From the NCBI GenBank assembly GCA_001051155.2, contig JYIP02000007.1, positions 3,164,342 through 3,228,341 of the forward strand: a stretch of DNA of 64,000 bases. The letters run 5' to 3'. Shown piece after piece: positions 32,421 through 43,409 of the stretch. The DNA comes from Chrysoporthe austroafricana (lineage: Eukaryota; Ascomycota; Sordariomycetes; Diaporthales; Cryphonectriaceae). The position numbers were made by a program, and so were the translations under genes. Under the pieces are notes generated by a model. The model was given only the letters and a program-made list of their open reading frames with translations, did no database searches and had not been told where the DNA came from. How positions within the stretch are numbered: the stretch's first letter is position 1; every line of letters starts with the position of its first letter.

Positions 32421-35158
32421 CGCGGACTGGATGGCAAGGAAGAGTTGCTCCGGTGTAAGTGGCTGTCTCGCGAAAAGCACCTACTGGATACAGAGAGATA
32501 GCCTGTCTCTGTATTGCTCGTCTCGTGTCAGAATATCGCAGAATAGGTTGTGTAGATCAGCAGGTATCTCGCCGAGTTTTCGTATGACTCCCTCGATATC
32601 GCTATTTCGATATTCATTATTAAAGATTTCAATCATTAAGGAAACCTACAGAAATACCTGAGACGATTTCTCCTGAAGCCTTTCTCTGATAGCTGAAGCC
32701 GGCTTACATCTTCCGATCTTGAGCTTCTTTTCAGTGTATGTAGTGATGTCTTTACGATGTCCTTTTTGATCCTCCAGTTTGAGGGAGATGTGATGCTTTA
32801 CGCTGAGATCTGGATAGTGCCTACTCGAGAAGTAAACTCGAAACTGAATTCCGTTCTCTATCGCCTCTTCACAAACATCTTCGAAAAAGGAGAGCATAAC
32901 CCCAATCTCATTGTCGTCGTACTCGTTTAGAGTATCGACAAAGCAGAGGAGCGAGGATTCAAGGCAGTGGATGGAATCCATGAATAGCTCCTTTACCGGC
33001 TCGATTGACCAGTAATAGTCTTCACGACCGATCCACGACTTCCGTTTGGGGGCATCAAAAACAGTTTGAAGAGCTGGCATATTCGTGAGGAGTTCCCACA
33101 GCAGCCATCTATACATGCCGGTAGTAGATCTCTCCAGTTCACCGCCTCGGGCGTGGAAGAAGAAGCTGATCATGGTCAAGCTCGGGAGCCTCTTCTGTAT
33201 CTTAGAGAGGGCAAACTTCATCAGAGTTGACTTCCCCGCTCCAGGCTTGCCCTTGATCCACAAGAAGCCGTAATGCTCCGCGACTCTTGCCGGATCAAGC
33301 CAGTCGCAGTAAGCCTTTTCGTCCAGAAGCCATCGACAGGTTCCGGTAGTCGCCCGCACGACCGTTTCACGGCGGGCTTCATCTTGCTCGAACCGTAGCG
33401 ACCCGAGAAGCATCTGTTTCTGTTCCTGACTCGGGAAAGAGACCTCTCCCGCTCTTGGCTGCCTGTCGTAGGGTCCTGAATTTGGGTGCTGGTCGGTCCA
33501 GACATGACTGGTCGAGCAACTATCAGCTCCGGCCCTGCTTACGCCGTTCGAAGCCATAAGATAACTCGTCGTACGTTGGCCTTCGTAGGTGCTATTCTCG
33601 GCACGAGTCAGATCGGGACGTATCCGTTTGCGCCTTCGGTCCGTTAAGGTTAGGTCAGCATCTGAGTTCGAACGCGGCCTTTTCGTCGAGCTGCCCTTCG
33701 GAGTTGGATTGGCGTTCATATCAGCTGCAGGCATTTCACCATGTCTTTCAGCTATGAATTGTTGGGAAGAAATTAGAGCTATGAGTTTCATACAGTTCTC
33801 TTCGAAACGCCTTGGCACCTCGGCCTGAGCCTCGGAGACAAGCCTCTTCAAGCGCTCTCTCACTGTGGGATAGTCGCCTTGGGTCCTAGAGTCATACTTG
33901 ACAAGCCCTGAATGATCCCTGTCGAGAGGAACGTTGTCTTCTTCGGATAGCGCCACCAGGCCCGTGCTTGTGGCGGACTCCTTCGTCACCAACGGTAACA
34001 TACGGCCCGTCTTGTGCAGACTGCCATCCCGGTGAACCTAAGGGGACAGTTAGTCTCGGCTCTCTTTCGAGACCGGGCTAGCTTACTTTGAGAGTAGGGC
34101 TATGTCTACGCTCGAAGAATGATACTACCTTATGCCGGCCTTTGCAGGTCTGGGCAAAGTCGTCGGAGATTCTCCTTAGGAATGCCGAGGGTTCCGAGTC
34201 CTTCCTGACGATTAGATCATGTATTAGATCTTCGTTGGGTTGACTACGGACGATGGATATCAGCTGCGCATTGCGCAATCCGCGATTCGGAATACCGAAG
34301 AAGAACATGCCGTAACAAACCCTGGAAAAGTCCCGTTTCCCGGCGTCCGTCTCCTTCCTGGCGGCGTGCACGAGCGCCTGTGGCATATCAGCGGCCGGTT
34401 CTGTCGGGTGCAGAGGGCCTTACCTTTTTGATGAGCAGGCCGCCTAGGCTGTGGCCAATGAATACGGTCGGGCGACGACCGGTCTGCCACACGGTCAGCT
34501 TGCTCAGCTATCATGCGGAGCCACCTACGCCATCATGTGCCCGGAACGCCGTAAGTTTCTCTAGTAAGTCGATACCCAAATCCTCAATCGACTGCGTGGA
34601 GGTAGAATGCTGTAGCGTCGTATCGTAGCCGTACAATAGGACTCGAATGCCTGCTATGTCTCCGGGGAGATAATCGCTTAGCCAGACGTCGTCTCTGTGT
34701 GCAGGACCCAAATGCGTGGCTACCGAGGCCGGGTACCGCAACCACGCTGTGAGGGTCAGCAGGGCTAGGCCTAGGTAGGACGAGTTGCTTACTCCACATG
34801 GGCCCCATGCTCATCTTCATGGAGCGGCGTTATGCGCTAGAAATTGGGCACTGAAGCGGTATGGAAAGGCTCTGCCGGCTTGCTGTAGCCGTCTGCAGAG
34901 GTCATCTCCGTGGAGCTGCTTGTTGGCCGTAATTGTGACTGTAGCGCTGGAGTCGCGCTGGTTCCTAACAACAGAGCGTCGTCTCGACATCGCGATTATC
35001 TCGCGCAGGACTGGATGGGACTGGGGGATAAGGCCGAGGTTGTCTTTTAGGACATCTATATGGTCGAGGGGAATCTCCTCGATACGCAGCGTCAGATTCT
35101 GTCCATCGTCGAAGGCGGATGCCGGAACAGCCGGGTTTTCGGATTGCGCAAGTTCCAT
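31521..35158 (-). pseudogene. NLR2: decayed esterase-NACHT-ankyrin protein
   Basis: ATG 35158 opens the family's N-terminal extension ('NLTLRIEEIPLDHIDVLK'). An esterase-like domain follows ('VVAVPGLGSHAFGS', 'DDVWLSDYLPGDIAGIRVLL', nucleophile 'FIGHSLGGLLIK'), with introns at 34544-34500, 34431-34386 and about 34083-34036, then a linker and NACHT ('WIKGKPGAGKSTLM' intact; 'LLCFVDTLNEYDD', where the second Asp of the usual DALDE is Asn). From about 32420 to 31521 run ankyrin repeats of the form 'DGRTPLLWAA'. Damage: two 1-nt frameshifts in the esterase part (near 34845 and 34735), and stops at 32646-32648, 32481-32483, 32002-32004 and 31900-31902, all at positions where the family or the repeat itself has Trp. 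The last repeats are again frameshifted. Confidence 0.7.
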
Positions 35159-35332
35159 GGCTGGATGTTTTGGGAATGAAGAAAGACCAGATATCGCTGT
35201 TCAGCCTCGCGGGAGCCTATTTTCCTTAGCTATCGCGCCAGTTGTAGCGGGGTCCGTTAGAGCACGCGACTGGCGAGTGCTGCAAGAACGCGCCACGAGG
35301 CTGCACGCCCGCGAGCTCGCTGTCGCTACGCT

Positions 35333-36367
35333 ATGAGTCGATATCAAACCGCATCATACCGTACTGTGTTCTCTAATTCCAGGCACATGGCGTCTGTACG
35401 CTCATCCCCGTCCTTAGCCCCGCCCTTCGCATTGGCACACCAGCTCGCACCGGAGCTAAGTGACCCGTCGACGCGACGCCTGCCAGGACACCCTAGCGTC
35501 CTACTAGAGGATCGCACAAAAGTGTGGGACTGTCTCGATAGAGAGCTCTATGCTGAGGACATGGACCGAGTCGCGCACAAGCTCTGATGGATGTCTAAGC
35601 AGGACAGCGCGAGCATCTCCCTTCTCCACCGCCAGCTGGTGAAGCGGCGCGCGGTCGTCGTGTCGGAGGACCCGAAGCTGCACCTGGTGTGGATCCACGA
35701 CCGCATCTTCGTCACGCCGCTACTCCGCTACCTGGGTTCGCACAGATTCTGGCAAGACTATCTCTGCGGCGATGGCAAGCGCACGGCACGCATCCGCAGG
35801 GCCGCCCTAGGCTACCTCAGGACGTACTGCCACCTCGTGCGGCACGAGTCCGACTTCCGCATCGCCCAGGATCCCAGCCTGTGCCTCATCCCGGCCGACG
35901 TCTCCTGGGAGCAGTTCTGCGACTTCACCGCTGACCTCACTGGTATCGCCGACCGCGACGTCTCCGGGCGCTACGCGTACGGCGAGATCCGGCTGACGCG
36001 TCTCAACTTCTACGCGCCTTTCCTGCTCGGGCGGTCGCACTTTCAGCGAGTCGATCACCGGTACGGGGCCTTCTTTGCCCGCTTCTACGGGCCTGTCCTG
36101 TTCGCGATCGGCGGCGCGTCACTCGTCCTAAGCGGACTACAGGTCGCCGTCGCGGTCGAGCACGACAGGGTGCTGGCGTCGGCGGCGCTGTGGCTCAGCA
36201 TCGCGGTCATTGTGATATTCTCTAGCATCTTTTCTTGTCTGTCCCTACTCTTGGTATACAAGGTGGCGGCCGAGTGGAAGTTTGCGATCCGAGAGCGTCT
36301 GCGACTGCTTGAGAAGGAGCGAGTACAAGATGGCGGGAGCAGCTCGATTTCTTCACATCATGTTTAA
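35333..36367 (+). pseudogene. DUF6601-like two-span membrane protein with one in-frame TGA
   Basis: The frame runs from ATG 35333 (or ATG 35387, MASVRSSPS) to TGA 35585-35587, and continues in the same frame to 36367. Across the stop it reads 'DMDRVAHKL', stop, 'WMSKQDSASISLLHRQL'. The family sequence I recall has Trp-Trp there, so TGG to TGA is likely. The domain has 'KLHLVWIHDRIFVTPLLRYL', 'RRAALGYLRTYCHLVRHESD' and 'YGEIRLTRLNFYAPFLL'. Two membrane spans near the C-terminus follow ('YGPVLFAIGGASLVLSGLQV' and 'LWLSIAVIVIFSSIFSCLSL'). No other lesion. Function unknown; stop-codon readthrough would restore it. Confidence 0.6.
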
Positions 36368-36771
36368 TCTTGCATCTTCTGTCATAAGACTGGATAATGT
36401 GTCTATTTGACAGTCTGTCCCCTGCGTGATTGGTAGAGCGATTCTGCATTCTATAGAGCTCAGAAACTTGGGGTTTCCTGGACTGCTGGCACAGTTGAGG
36501 AAGACTGTAGACATATAGCATATCCGAATTTCAACATTTTAGTACTTTGTGTATCGGTGATCTTTAACAATCTTTGACTTATGAGGCGAGCCTCTCGACT
36601 ACGGGGTAATCTTCTCGGAGCCTGACAGCATATGTGGTACCGAGCGGTAGGGTTCACTTGTCTATTGGAGTACAAGAATGATATCGATTGTGATAACCAT
36701 TGAAATTCTAGGTGCAGGCATACTAGTAGGGAACAAGAGGAAGTTCCTGCGCTCGATTCACCACTTCTTCG
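36368..36771. other. No supported gene
   Basis: Spacer; short frames only. Confidence 0.4.
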
Positions 36772-37881
36772 ATGGCGAGCCAAAACTCAAGACTTGGACG
36801 TCGCGGACGGCGCTTGGACTCAGGAGACGCGGGCTCGTCTGCATCAGCTTCTCAGAGCCTCTTTGAGCCTGCAGAATCCGAAAACACACCGGGCAGCACC
36901 TTGTCCGCCACGAGATCCGTCGGGCCTCGAAGCACGAAGTTCAACAACCTCGTACTACACCCTCGACGCACGCACATCAACGAAACGAACTCGATAGTGC
37001 CGAGCGCGTTCTCTCACTTTGGCAGCAAGCAGCCGGTAGGCGGTTACCGCGACATCGACCGCCTAGGCGGTGCCAACATTTGGATCACACTGGGCGATCG
37101 CCAATGTGAAGAGGTTGCGAGAGAGTACAGAGAGATAAAAGGTTTTGGACTTGGCGAGGAAGAGTTTGCAACGATCGCGAAGGAGGTTTTTCTGCGACGC
37201 GAGTCGAGATCCGCGGATGTGTCTCAGGATAGGCAATGGCGAGCTGAGCGTATGCTGCAGCTTGTGTGCCCTCCAAAGGAGAATGCACACTGGCGCGTAC
37301 CTCCTATCATTGAAGCAAGGGCTAGTGATACATGGGACATTCGGCCAGACTGCGCATACTGGCTGTCCTCAGAAGGATTCAATTCCGAATATCGCTTCCA
37401 GATCCAGAACTGCACCTTTGTACGAGAGTGGATCACCCGCCCCTATCTCTCCGTGGAATTCAAGAGAGAGGGACAGTCTGAAGATGTTGCAGTAAAGCAA
37501 GTCGCCGCAGCTGGTTCGCTCGCATTATTCAACAGGTATCATCTACACATGGAAGCACGCAAGGCGAAACCCACTTTCGCGGGAGACAACTCAATTCTTC
37601 GACATTACACCTTAACCTTCATCGGCTCAAGATTTGTCTTTTGGGCCACCCGGCCAACCGTGACCGACGGCCAGTGGAATGGGTGCTGCATGACGAGGCT
37701 CGTTGGTGCAGATTGCACAGATGTATACGGAGTTCGAGAACTGGTGAATTGGACTAACGAGATCCATCGATGGGAACAGTCAGAGCATGGCCCTGCTTGC
37801 GAACGGGACATTAAGGCTGTTCTCGAACGAGGTGGTGTCAGGACATCTGGCATCCACGACCGATTGTCAGGTACCATCTAG
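36772..37881 (+). CDS. PD-(D/E)XK-like nuclease-fold protein
   Basis: Intact single exon of 369 aa from ATG 36772. The N-terminal 60 residues are Ser/Arg-rich and disordered. From about residue 95 a globular domain begins. It holds 'DIRPDCAYWL' (Asp193) and 'RPYLSVEFKREGQ' (Glu229-Phe-Lys231) with helix 'DVAVKQVAAAGSLALFNRYH', the layout of a PD-(D/E)XK catalytic core (Asp, then E-x-K at the end of a strand, then a helix). Many fungal accessory proteins carry such domains. Whether this one cleaves DNA is not known. No intron, no lesions; one of the few clearly intact genes here. Neighbours on the same strand are a membrane protein upstream and a collagen-like protein downstream. Confidence 0.65.
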   Translation: MASQNSRLGRRGRRLDSGDAGSSASASQSLFEPAESENTPGSTLSATRSVGPRSTKFNNLVLHPRRTHINETNSIVPSAFSHFGSKQPVGGYRDIDRLGGANIWITLGDRQCEEVAREYREIKGFGLGEEEFATIAKEVFLRRESRSADVSQDRQWRAERMLQLVCPPKENAHWRVPPIIEARASDTWDIRPDCAYWLSSEGFNSEYRFQIQNCTFVREWITRPYLSVEFKREGQSEDVAVKQVAAAGSLALFNRYHLHMEARKAKPTFAGDNSILRHYTLTFIGSRFVFWATRPTVTDGQWNGCCMTRLVGADCTDVYGVRELVNWTNEIHRWEQSEHGPACERDIKAVLERGGVRTSGIHDRLSGTI

Positions 37882-38063
37882 GAAGGACGTTACGCCAGCG
37901 TTCGCGTATCGCGCGTTTCCACTCTCGTTTTTTGACGCAAAATCAAGATGTTGTCCATACCTAGATCAGTAGCCGTTCTCATATTGCAGCTGGCCGCAGT
38001 TCTGTAGCCATCTTACCAGCCAATTACAGACGTACACGATCGCTAGCTGCCTGGCATTAGCAC

Positions 38064-38726
38064 ATGCATACAGCACCAACCGCAACGGAGTCAGCAGTCA
38101 CGACTCGGCACTATAATGATGCTTCGGTCAAGACTGCTCTCATTATCCTTGGGGTGTTTCTTGGAATTACCACCTTAATCCTGTTCTGGTATCTTTATTC
38201 CTGTCGAGCTCGGGGCAAGAAAATCGGGAAGGGGATTGGTCCAAAGAAGCGCAAACGAGGGTTCAGAGGTCCCCGAGGTCGTCCTGGGGAACCGGGACCC
38301 CCTGGCCCTCCTGAGGCGCCTGGGCCACCTGGAAACCCAGGTCTGCAAGGTGTTCCTGGACGGGACGGGCGGGATGGTGTGCCCGGAGCGGGCGGCAGAG
38401 ATGGTCAAGACGGGCCGCCAGGCCGAGACGGTGCTGCTGGAAGGGATGGAAGAGACGGTCCCCAGGGCATACAGGGGCCACAGGGACCACAGGATTTGCG
38501 GGGGCCACAAGGGCCAGAAGGCCCAAGGGGACAGCGTGGTAGTGATGGGGATCGAGGACCGCCGGGACCGCCGGGACCGCCGGGACCTCGTGGCGAATCC
38601 GGAGATCGGGCGGGCTTTTTGCACTGTCATCCAACAGTTGTGATTAATAGTGGAAGTTATGTTCGGCCTCCATGTTCTCGTTGTTCGCAGCATGATCGAG
38701 GGAGCGTGTCAAGATCAGCCCCTTGA
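38064..38726 (+). CDS. Single-pass membrane protein with collagen-like Gly-X-Y domain
   Basis: ATG 38064, 220 aa, one exon. There is a short Thr-rich N-terminus, one hydrophobic segment (about 23-45, '[20 protein letters not shown]'), a strongly basic stop-transfer cluster ('[19 protein letters not shown]'), then about 38 Gly-X-Y triplets (66-182; '[19 protein letters not shown]', '[18 protein letters not shown]') and a Cys-containing tail. The positive-inside rule would place the basic side in the cytosol. A type II orientation with the collagen part outside would need the opposite. Fungal collagen-like proteins are rare; adhesion is the usual idea. Direct GGxxCC repeats make this region prone to length change. 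Confidence 0.75.
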   Translation: MHTAPTATESAVTTRHYNDASVKTALIILGVFLGITTLILFWYLYSCRARGKKIGKGIGPKKRKRGFRGPRGRPGEPGPPGPPEAPGPPGNPGLQGVPGRDGRDGVPGAGGRDGQDGPPGRDGAAGRDGRDGPQGIQGPQGPQDLRGPQGPEGPRGQRGSDGDRGPPGPPGPPGPRGESGDRAGFLHCHPTVVINSGSYVRPPCSRCSQHDRGSVSRSAP

Positions 38727-39899
38727 TTGAGAAAAATGTCAAGCAGTCTGACTATGTGTTGTACAGTACTTGTCGCGCGATTTTATTGCCTTGAAACTTC
38801 TGTATCATTCTGACCTCGATCGTAGGTCCCGAGAAGTTACCTCCAGGTATTTGCTGACAGTCGTTGCAACGCTATCAAGAAAAAGGTATTTCCTCGCCCA
38901 CACAATCTCCCCTTGTATAGCTGAGGCAGACACGGTCTCTAAGATAAACCTCGCGACTGTGTCGTAGATCCGCGCTGTGACGTTTCGAAAATGACTGTCG
39001 CATCAGCCCCAGCAGGGCTGTAAGCTCTTCAACGTATCCTAGTCGCGGAAGCGGCATATTTGGGCTTCCAATCTTCTCGGAAACCGTAGCCAGATTGACC
39101 CGTACCGGGGAGGGTTCGGTGATGTTTTCGAAGGACAGCAAACGGATTTCGTTTTTCCGGATATCGGGGCGAAGAAATCTTTCCTCGATACTTGCACTTG
39201 CTCGTCAGTAGCTGGGATCATGTAGCTCGGGGTGAACTAGCAAGCTTCGGCTCCGCGCTCTGGTCAGACGGACCAAGGGTCCTTCCTCTGGTGGGTAGTG
39301 GATTTGACTAAAGGCGGTCGAGCGCGGCATTTCCGAAAAGGATGATGGGGTAGTCTTTTCCAAGCGCACTGTATCGTAGTTCGTGTTGTGGGTTTAATCC
39401 TCAATTTACTTGCCGGTACTTTTAAGTACCTGTACTAATGTCTAGTCAGCAATAATGTCGGCGTGTCAACGCCAATTCTGGATGACTAGCTGTAGCTTCA
39501 AGTATCCCTATGTAGCGCATGGTCTATGTTGTAAGTGCTCCGTAGAGCGGAGGACGCCAGTTTCGCCTGGCAGGACGCTTCCCAGATCACGGTCGTGCTG
39601 GAAGGGGAAGACGGTGGTGTTCGTACGCTGCGACGCTTGCGAAAGCCAAGCGCGAAAGCTGTACAAAATAAGTTTCGATTAGTGTTCTCTTGTCTTTGTC
39701 TATTATTGTTGTGGGAGCAAGGTTCCCAGTGATTATTAGAAGCGCTGTAACCTCCAGCGATTTCGGTTTGACAGGGGCCTTCGCGACAGCGAATCCGCCA
39801 GCTAATTGGTTAGTGACACACAGGGTTGCCTGGATGGCTAACTGGGCCAAGATAACCTGCTTCTGCTCTGGCTTTTGGGAAGTCCGCCAATGTGAAACT
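38727..39899. other. No confident gene
   Basis: On the minus strand, 39141-38875 contains 'RVNLATVSEKIGSPNMPLPR' and 'GYVEELTALLGLMRQSFSKR', which look protein-like but sit in a short frame with no recognisable family. Plus-strand frames at 39455-39920 are weak. Confidence 0.35.
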
Positions 39900-40920
39900 G
39901 CTAGGCATTTTACAGAATGACAACCAATTTCTCGAGTCTATACAAATCGACTTTGCGGGAACGATGCGAGAATTACAAAGGGGCGGTAGGAGTTTCGAGG
40001 TTACATGCTTCTTCGAAGAACTGCCCCTACCTGCGGTTGGGAAAGTTGTGCCCAGGAGTCCGCCACCTTTGAAGGCCATGGTCCCATCTCCGTCCATGCG
40101 GACCACAGGAATATGGTCAAGTTTATCTCAGCGGAAGAGAACGTATTGTTTATGCTCTGTTCGAGTTCATTCAGACGCTGGGGTTTAGCATGTAGTGGCG
40201 GTCGAACTCTGATTCTCGAAGCATCTTTCATCTCTTCTCCGAACTATTCAGCCTCGAGAGATACTCCGCGAGGCGTCAGGGTCTTTCGAATGTATGCTGC
40301 TGCCTGCGATACGGCGAGCGGGAGCCAAACTAGCTCTGCAAGCAGTTGTTCGGCGTCTCCCCTCTCATTATCGCCAGTCTTGCCACCTCTGGCGCTCGCA
40401 AAGAGTGTCCAGGCCTCAGTTCTTGTCATGTGGCCAACATTGATCGCACGTTGCGCGCCAACGAGGCTGCCGCCGGTTCGCTTGTCGCGGCTTGTCCACA
40501 GCACCGTCACTGTGGTGTCTCGCGGTACAAAGTCGTACAAGCTGGGCAATTCATCTGCAGATTGGATTTCACACTCGTGTGATGTCCGTCCGACTCCAAA
40601 CACCCGCAGTTTGTCCGCGTTGTCGAGAACAAGCAGTCAGAATGGTTCGGCTTCGATCCGTTTGTGCACTGCCGACAGCAGGTCCGCGCCATCGAGGCTG
40701 CTTGCTAGTCCTAGCCTCTTCGCAATCGTCTTGAGTGAACGTGGCCTCGTTGTCGGCGTGGACCCAGAGAATAGAGCAGGTAGGTTCGTCGCCTCGGCGG
40801 TACGCGTACTCGAGCACGATTTGCGTTTTTCCTATGGCTATCAGCACGGCAAGACCGGTCAGGAGGGCAACATCCTACCTAGATCTGCTCGGGCCCAAGA
40901 GGGCGGAAGTTGAAATGTCT
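39900..40920 (-). pseudogene. Decayed NB-ARC / STAND fragment
   Basis: The minus strand reads 'AIGKTQIVLEYAYRRGDEP' and 'SILWVHADNEATFTQD' (about 40860-40740), then, in another frame, 'PF', TGA (40637-40639), 'LLVLDNADKLRVFGVGR' and 'YDFVPRDTTVTVLWTSRDKR', 'INVGHMTRTEAWTLFASAR' and 'LLAELVWLPLAVSQAAAYIR'. This is an NB-ARC core (degenerate P-loop, Walker B 'LLVLDNAD', RNBS-B, GLPLA-like motif). The TGA stands where Trp is usual ('SWLLVLDN'). Neither the N-terminal nor the repeat domain is recognisable. Confidence 0.6.
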
Positions 40921-41037
40921 CGTGTATTCTTGTCACAATTGCAAGGTTATCGCGTGGAGCGGCGTCTCTGGCGACGGAAAACGAGGCCGGTCAGGTAGTG
41001 AATTTGTTACCATCCATCCTTTGCCGAGACCCGCTTG

Positions 41038-42433
41038 TTACGCTCCCTCCAATATCTTTTCCCGCCATGTCCAATGAGTCTGGCTCGCCCATAGCCCGAG
41101 ACGCTGTAATGAACACAGAACCCTGTAACAGCCCGTCAAGGTGTCGATGTCTCCGAGCTTCACGCTCTCGTAGAGGACCACGGTCGTGTGTTCGCGTATT
41201 GCAAAGCTGACTCCCCACGACATGCTAGTGACTTTGACGAGCGAAAGCACTACGACCTCGTTGGCTGGAGCCGCAGCCGCCACATCTGTTGCTGCGGAGC
41301 TTGGGGCCACGGCAACGAGCTGAGGCGGCGGCCCCAGCGGCGCGGATCTTGTCCACCCGCTGGGCAACATGATCGAGCATTCGCATCTGGGCACGCACCC
41401 ATATCGCTAGCTGGACGCCTGCCTTTATTACCCCGGACGCGAGAAATTTAGTCTCGACGCTGGTCGCAGGCGGACGGTCCGGCTCGAATGCAACGAGATG
41501 GTTAACCTAAGCATAAGGCTGCGAGTCGTGCTGAATGTAGAACGCGATGCGCGAGCGCAACAGTGAGTATTGGTCGTGCCCTTCGGGGTGAGTGGCGTTA
41601 AGACTCTTCTGCCGTGGTGCTAGTAATATTCCGTAATCGACCTTCTTGCCGTTATGACTGGAGGGAGGCCGAGGAGGAGAACGAGGTGTTTCGAAATGGC
41701 TTTTCGATCTGAATGGAGGTCCTGGTTGATGGTAAAAGAGTCTGTTAGCTAGAGTATCGCACCGATAGTAGTAGCAACAGTAGAATTGCACGGATTAAGA
41801 CGTCGAAGGATAAGAAAAGAAAAACGTATAAATCATGATGCTTGAGGCGAGGAAGGTCCCCAATAACAAGGCGTAGTAGAGGAGAATGTACCGTGTCATC
41901 TTACCAAGCCTCATGAACCGGGCGTGTAGGGTTGCTGCGCTCTCGGGCAGCCTCGCAGATGTCTTCCAACCTGTGGTGCTGGTAGAGAAGTCGCTCCTTC
42001 AGCTCGGTGCCGCTGGGATGATGACGATCCGGGCTACTGCCGTTTGCGGAGCCTGCCGGGGGACTGAACATGGCGTCATCTACGGGATCTAGTAATGTCT
42101 GCTTGGCCATCACCACATCCCGCAAGTCTGCCGGGATGATGCCCCTTCTGGCCTCGAGTATGCGTAGGTACTGGCCGGTAGGGTGTTCTGGATGGACAAC
42201 GACGTCTGGCCTAGTAGCGAGTATCGTTCGAGTGGCACGTCGAGATTGTATCGTATCGTAAGCTCCTGGCGGACGAGACTCGACATGCCGGATCGTTGGC
42301 TGGTTTCGCTGGTAGTGGTGGTAGTCGTCGTGGTGGACGCAACAGACGTAGCCGCGCCTGGGGGCAGTATGGGATAGGGCCGAGGGGACCAAGGCTGGCA
42401 GGGACAAGGCTGGCGGGGACAAGGCTGCCCCAT
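41038..42433 (-). pseudogene. Decayed PD-(D/E)XK-like protein
   Basis: The 5' part (42433-41905) is Ser/Thr-rich, then helical ('LRILEARRGIIPADLRDV', 'LKERLLYQHHRLEDICEAA'). It changes frame near 42180. An intron of about 150 nt starts at the GTAAGATG donor (about 41907). The next exon holds 'KKVDYGILLAPRQ', a TAG at 41507-41509, and 'PPATSVETKFLASGVIKAG' + 'VQLAIWVRAQMRML', where D...E-T-K is the nuclease-fold core. The last part ('KVTSMSWGVSFAI', 'LGDIDTLTGCYRVLCSL') is in another frame. The layout matches a large family of fungal PD-(D/E)XK nuclease-like proteins. Confidence 0.5.
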
Positions 42434-42568
42434 TCAGCGGCCGGTATCTCGAGAGAAAATTGATAATTCGGATTGATAACTGAAAAGCAAAACTATAAAC
42501 CCCAAGAACAGCGCCAATTCGCGCTTGGACCTGGACGAACGGCCCGACACAGGCACAGGCACAGCTGG

Positions 42569-43159
42569 CTAGCTAGTCGGACGCAGCCGCGCCAGCTCCC
42601 GGTGCAGCTTTCTCAGCAGCTCGCACTGCACGTCGCACGTATCCCGCAGCCTTTCCAGTTCCCTGTGCTGCCTTTCCAGTTGCCTCTGCTGCGCAGCCGA
42701 CGTAGCCCGCAGCCCCGCCAGCTCCTCGCGCTGCGCGGCCAGCGCGCCGTACAGCCGTAGCGCCTCGCGGCGCTGCAGCCGGGGCAGCGCGAGGCCGGGG
42801 CGGCGCCCACCCTCACTCTCATGATCATTATCGTTATCGTCATTATCGTTATCGTCGTGCGCGCGCTGGGGGGTTCCGAACTGGATCTCGATCAGCGCGG
42901 CGGACCGGGCGTGGGCGGCGGCGAGGGCGGCCTGCTGGCCGTGGGCGTCGTCGCTGCGGATGCGTGCCAGCTCGCGCCAGAGGGCCGTATCGATCCGGCG
43001 CCGGGTGCGGTTGTAAGCGGCGCGTGGTAGGGGGAAGGTTCTTCGCTCGCCCTGGTTATTATTGCTGCTGCTTCTTGGCGGCGAAGTAGGCGGCGAGGTG
43101 GGCAGGGTGCTGCTTCTTGGCGGCGAGGTGGGCAGGGCGGGTGGGGTGGCTGACGGCAT
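42569..43159 (-). CDS. Coiled-coil family protein CC2
   Basis: Start ATG 43159 (MPSATPPALPTSPP), 196 aa. Three Pro/Ser-rich repeats of 'TSPPRSS' type open the protein. The conserved block is 'RAAYNRTRRRIDTALWREL' and 'GQQAALAAAHARSAALIEIQ', matching CC1. An Asp/Asn-rich linker and a coiled coil follow ('GALAAQREELAGLRATSAAQ' and on), shorter than in CC1. The in-frame extension upstream of the ATG is the translation of a (TTTG)n microsatellite and is rejected. No signal peptide. Function unknown. Confidence 0.65.
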   Translation of the reverse strand: MPSATPPALPTSPPRSSTLPTSPPTSPPRSSSNNNQGERRTFPLPRAAYNRTRRRIDTALWRELARIRSDDAHGQQAALAAAHARSAALIEIQFGTPQRAHDDNDNDDNDNDHESEGGRRPGLALPRLQRREALRLYGALAAQREELAGLRATSAAQQRQLERQHRELERLRDTCDVQCELLRKLHRELARLRPTS

Positions 43160-43166
43160 TGTATTC

Positions 43167-43319
43167 GTTTGTTTGTTTGTTTGTTTGTTTGTTTGTTTGT
43201 TTGTTTGTTTGTTTGTTTGTTTGTTTGTTTGTTTGTTTGTTTGTTTGTTTGTTTGTTTGTTTGTTTGTTTGTTTGTTTGTTTGTTTGTTTGTTTGTTTGT
43301 TTGTTTGTTTGTTTGTTTG
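43167..43319. repeat. (TTTG)n microsatellite, about 38 units, in the CC2 leader
   Basis: Uninterrupted GTTT units ending 7 bp before the CC2 start codon on the other strand. CC1 has a short version at the same place. Confidence 0.95.
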
Positions 43320-43409
43320 GTTGGTAGCCGGTAAGTAGTGATGGGAATAGTAGAAAAGAGAGAACGGAAAAAGGGAGAGGACGGAAAGGGGGTGAAAAGG
43401 AAAATAAGG

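Noticed and set aside
34500..34544. Stop codons TGA and TAG before GHSLGG in NLR2
   Set aside because: They lie inside a 45-nt intron with donor GTAGGT, branch-like CTGAC and acceptor GGCAG, and removing it gives the expected family sequence.
39366..40998. Plus-strand ORFs opposite the NB-ARC fragment
   Set aside because: Shadow frames of the minus-strand NB-ARC sequence; Cys/Ser/Arg-rich with no family features.
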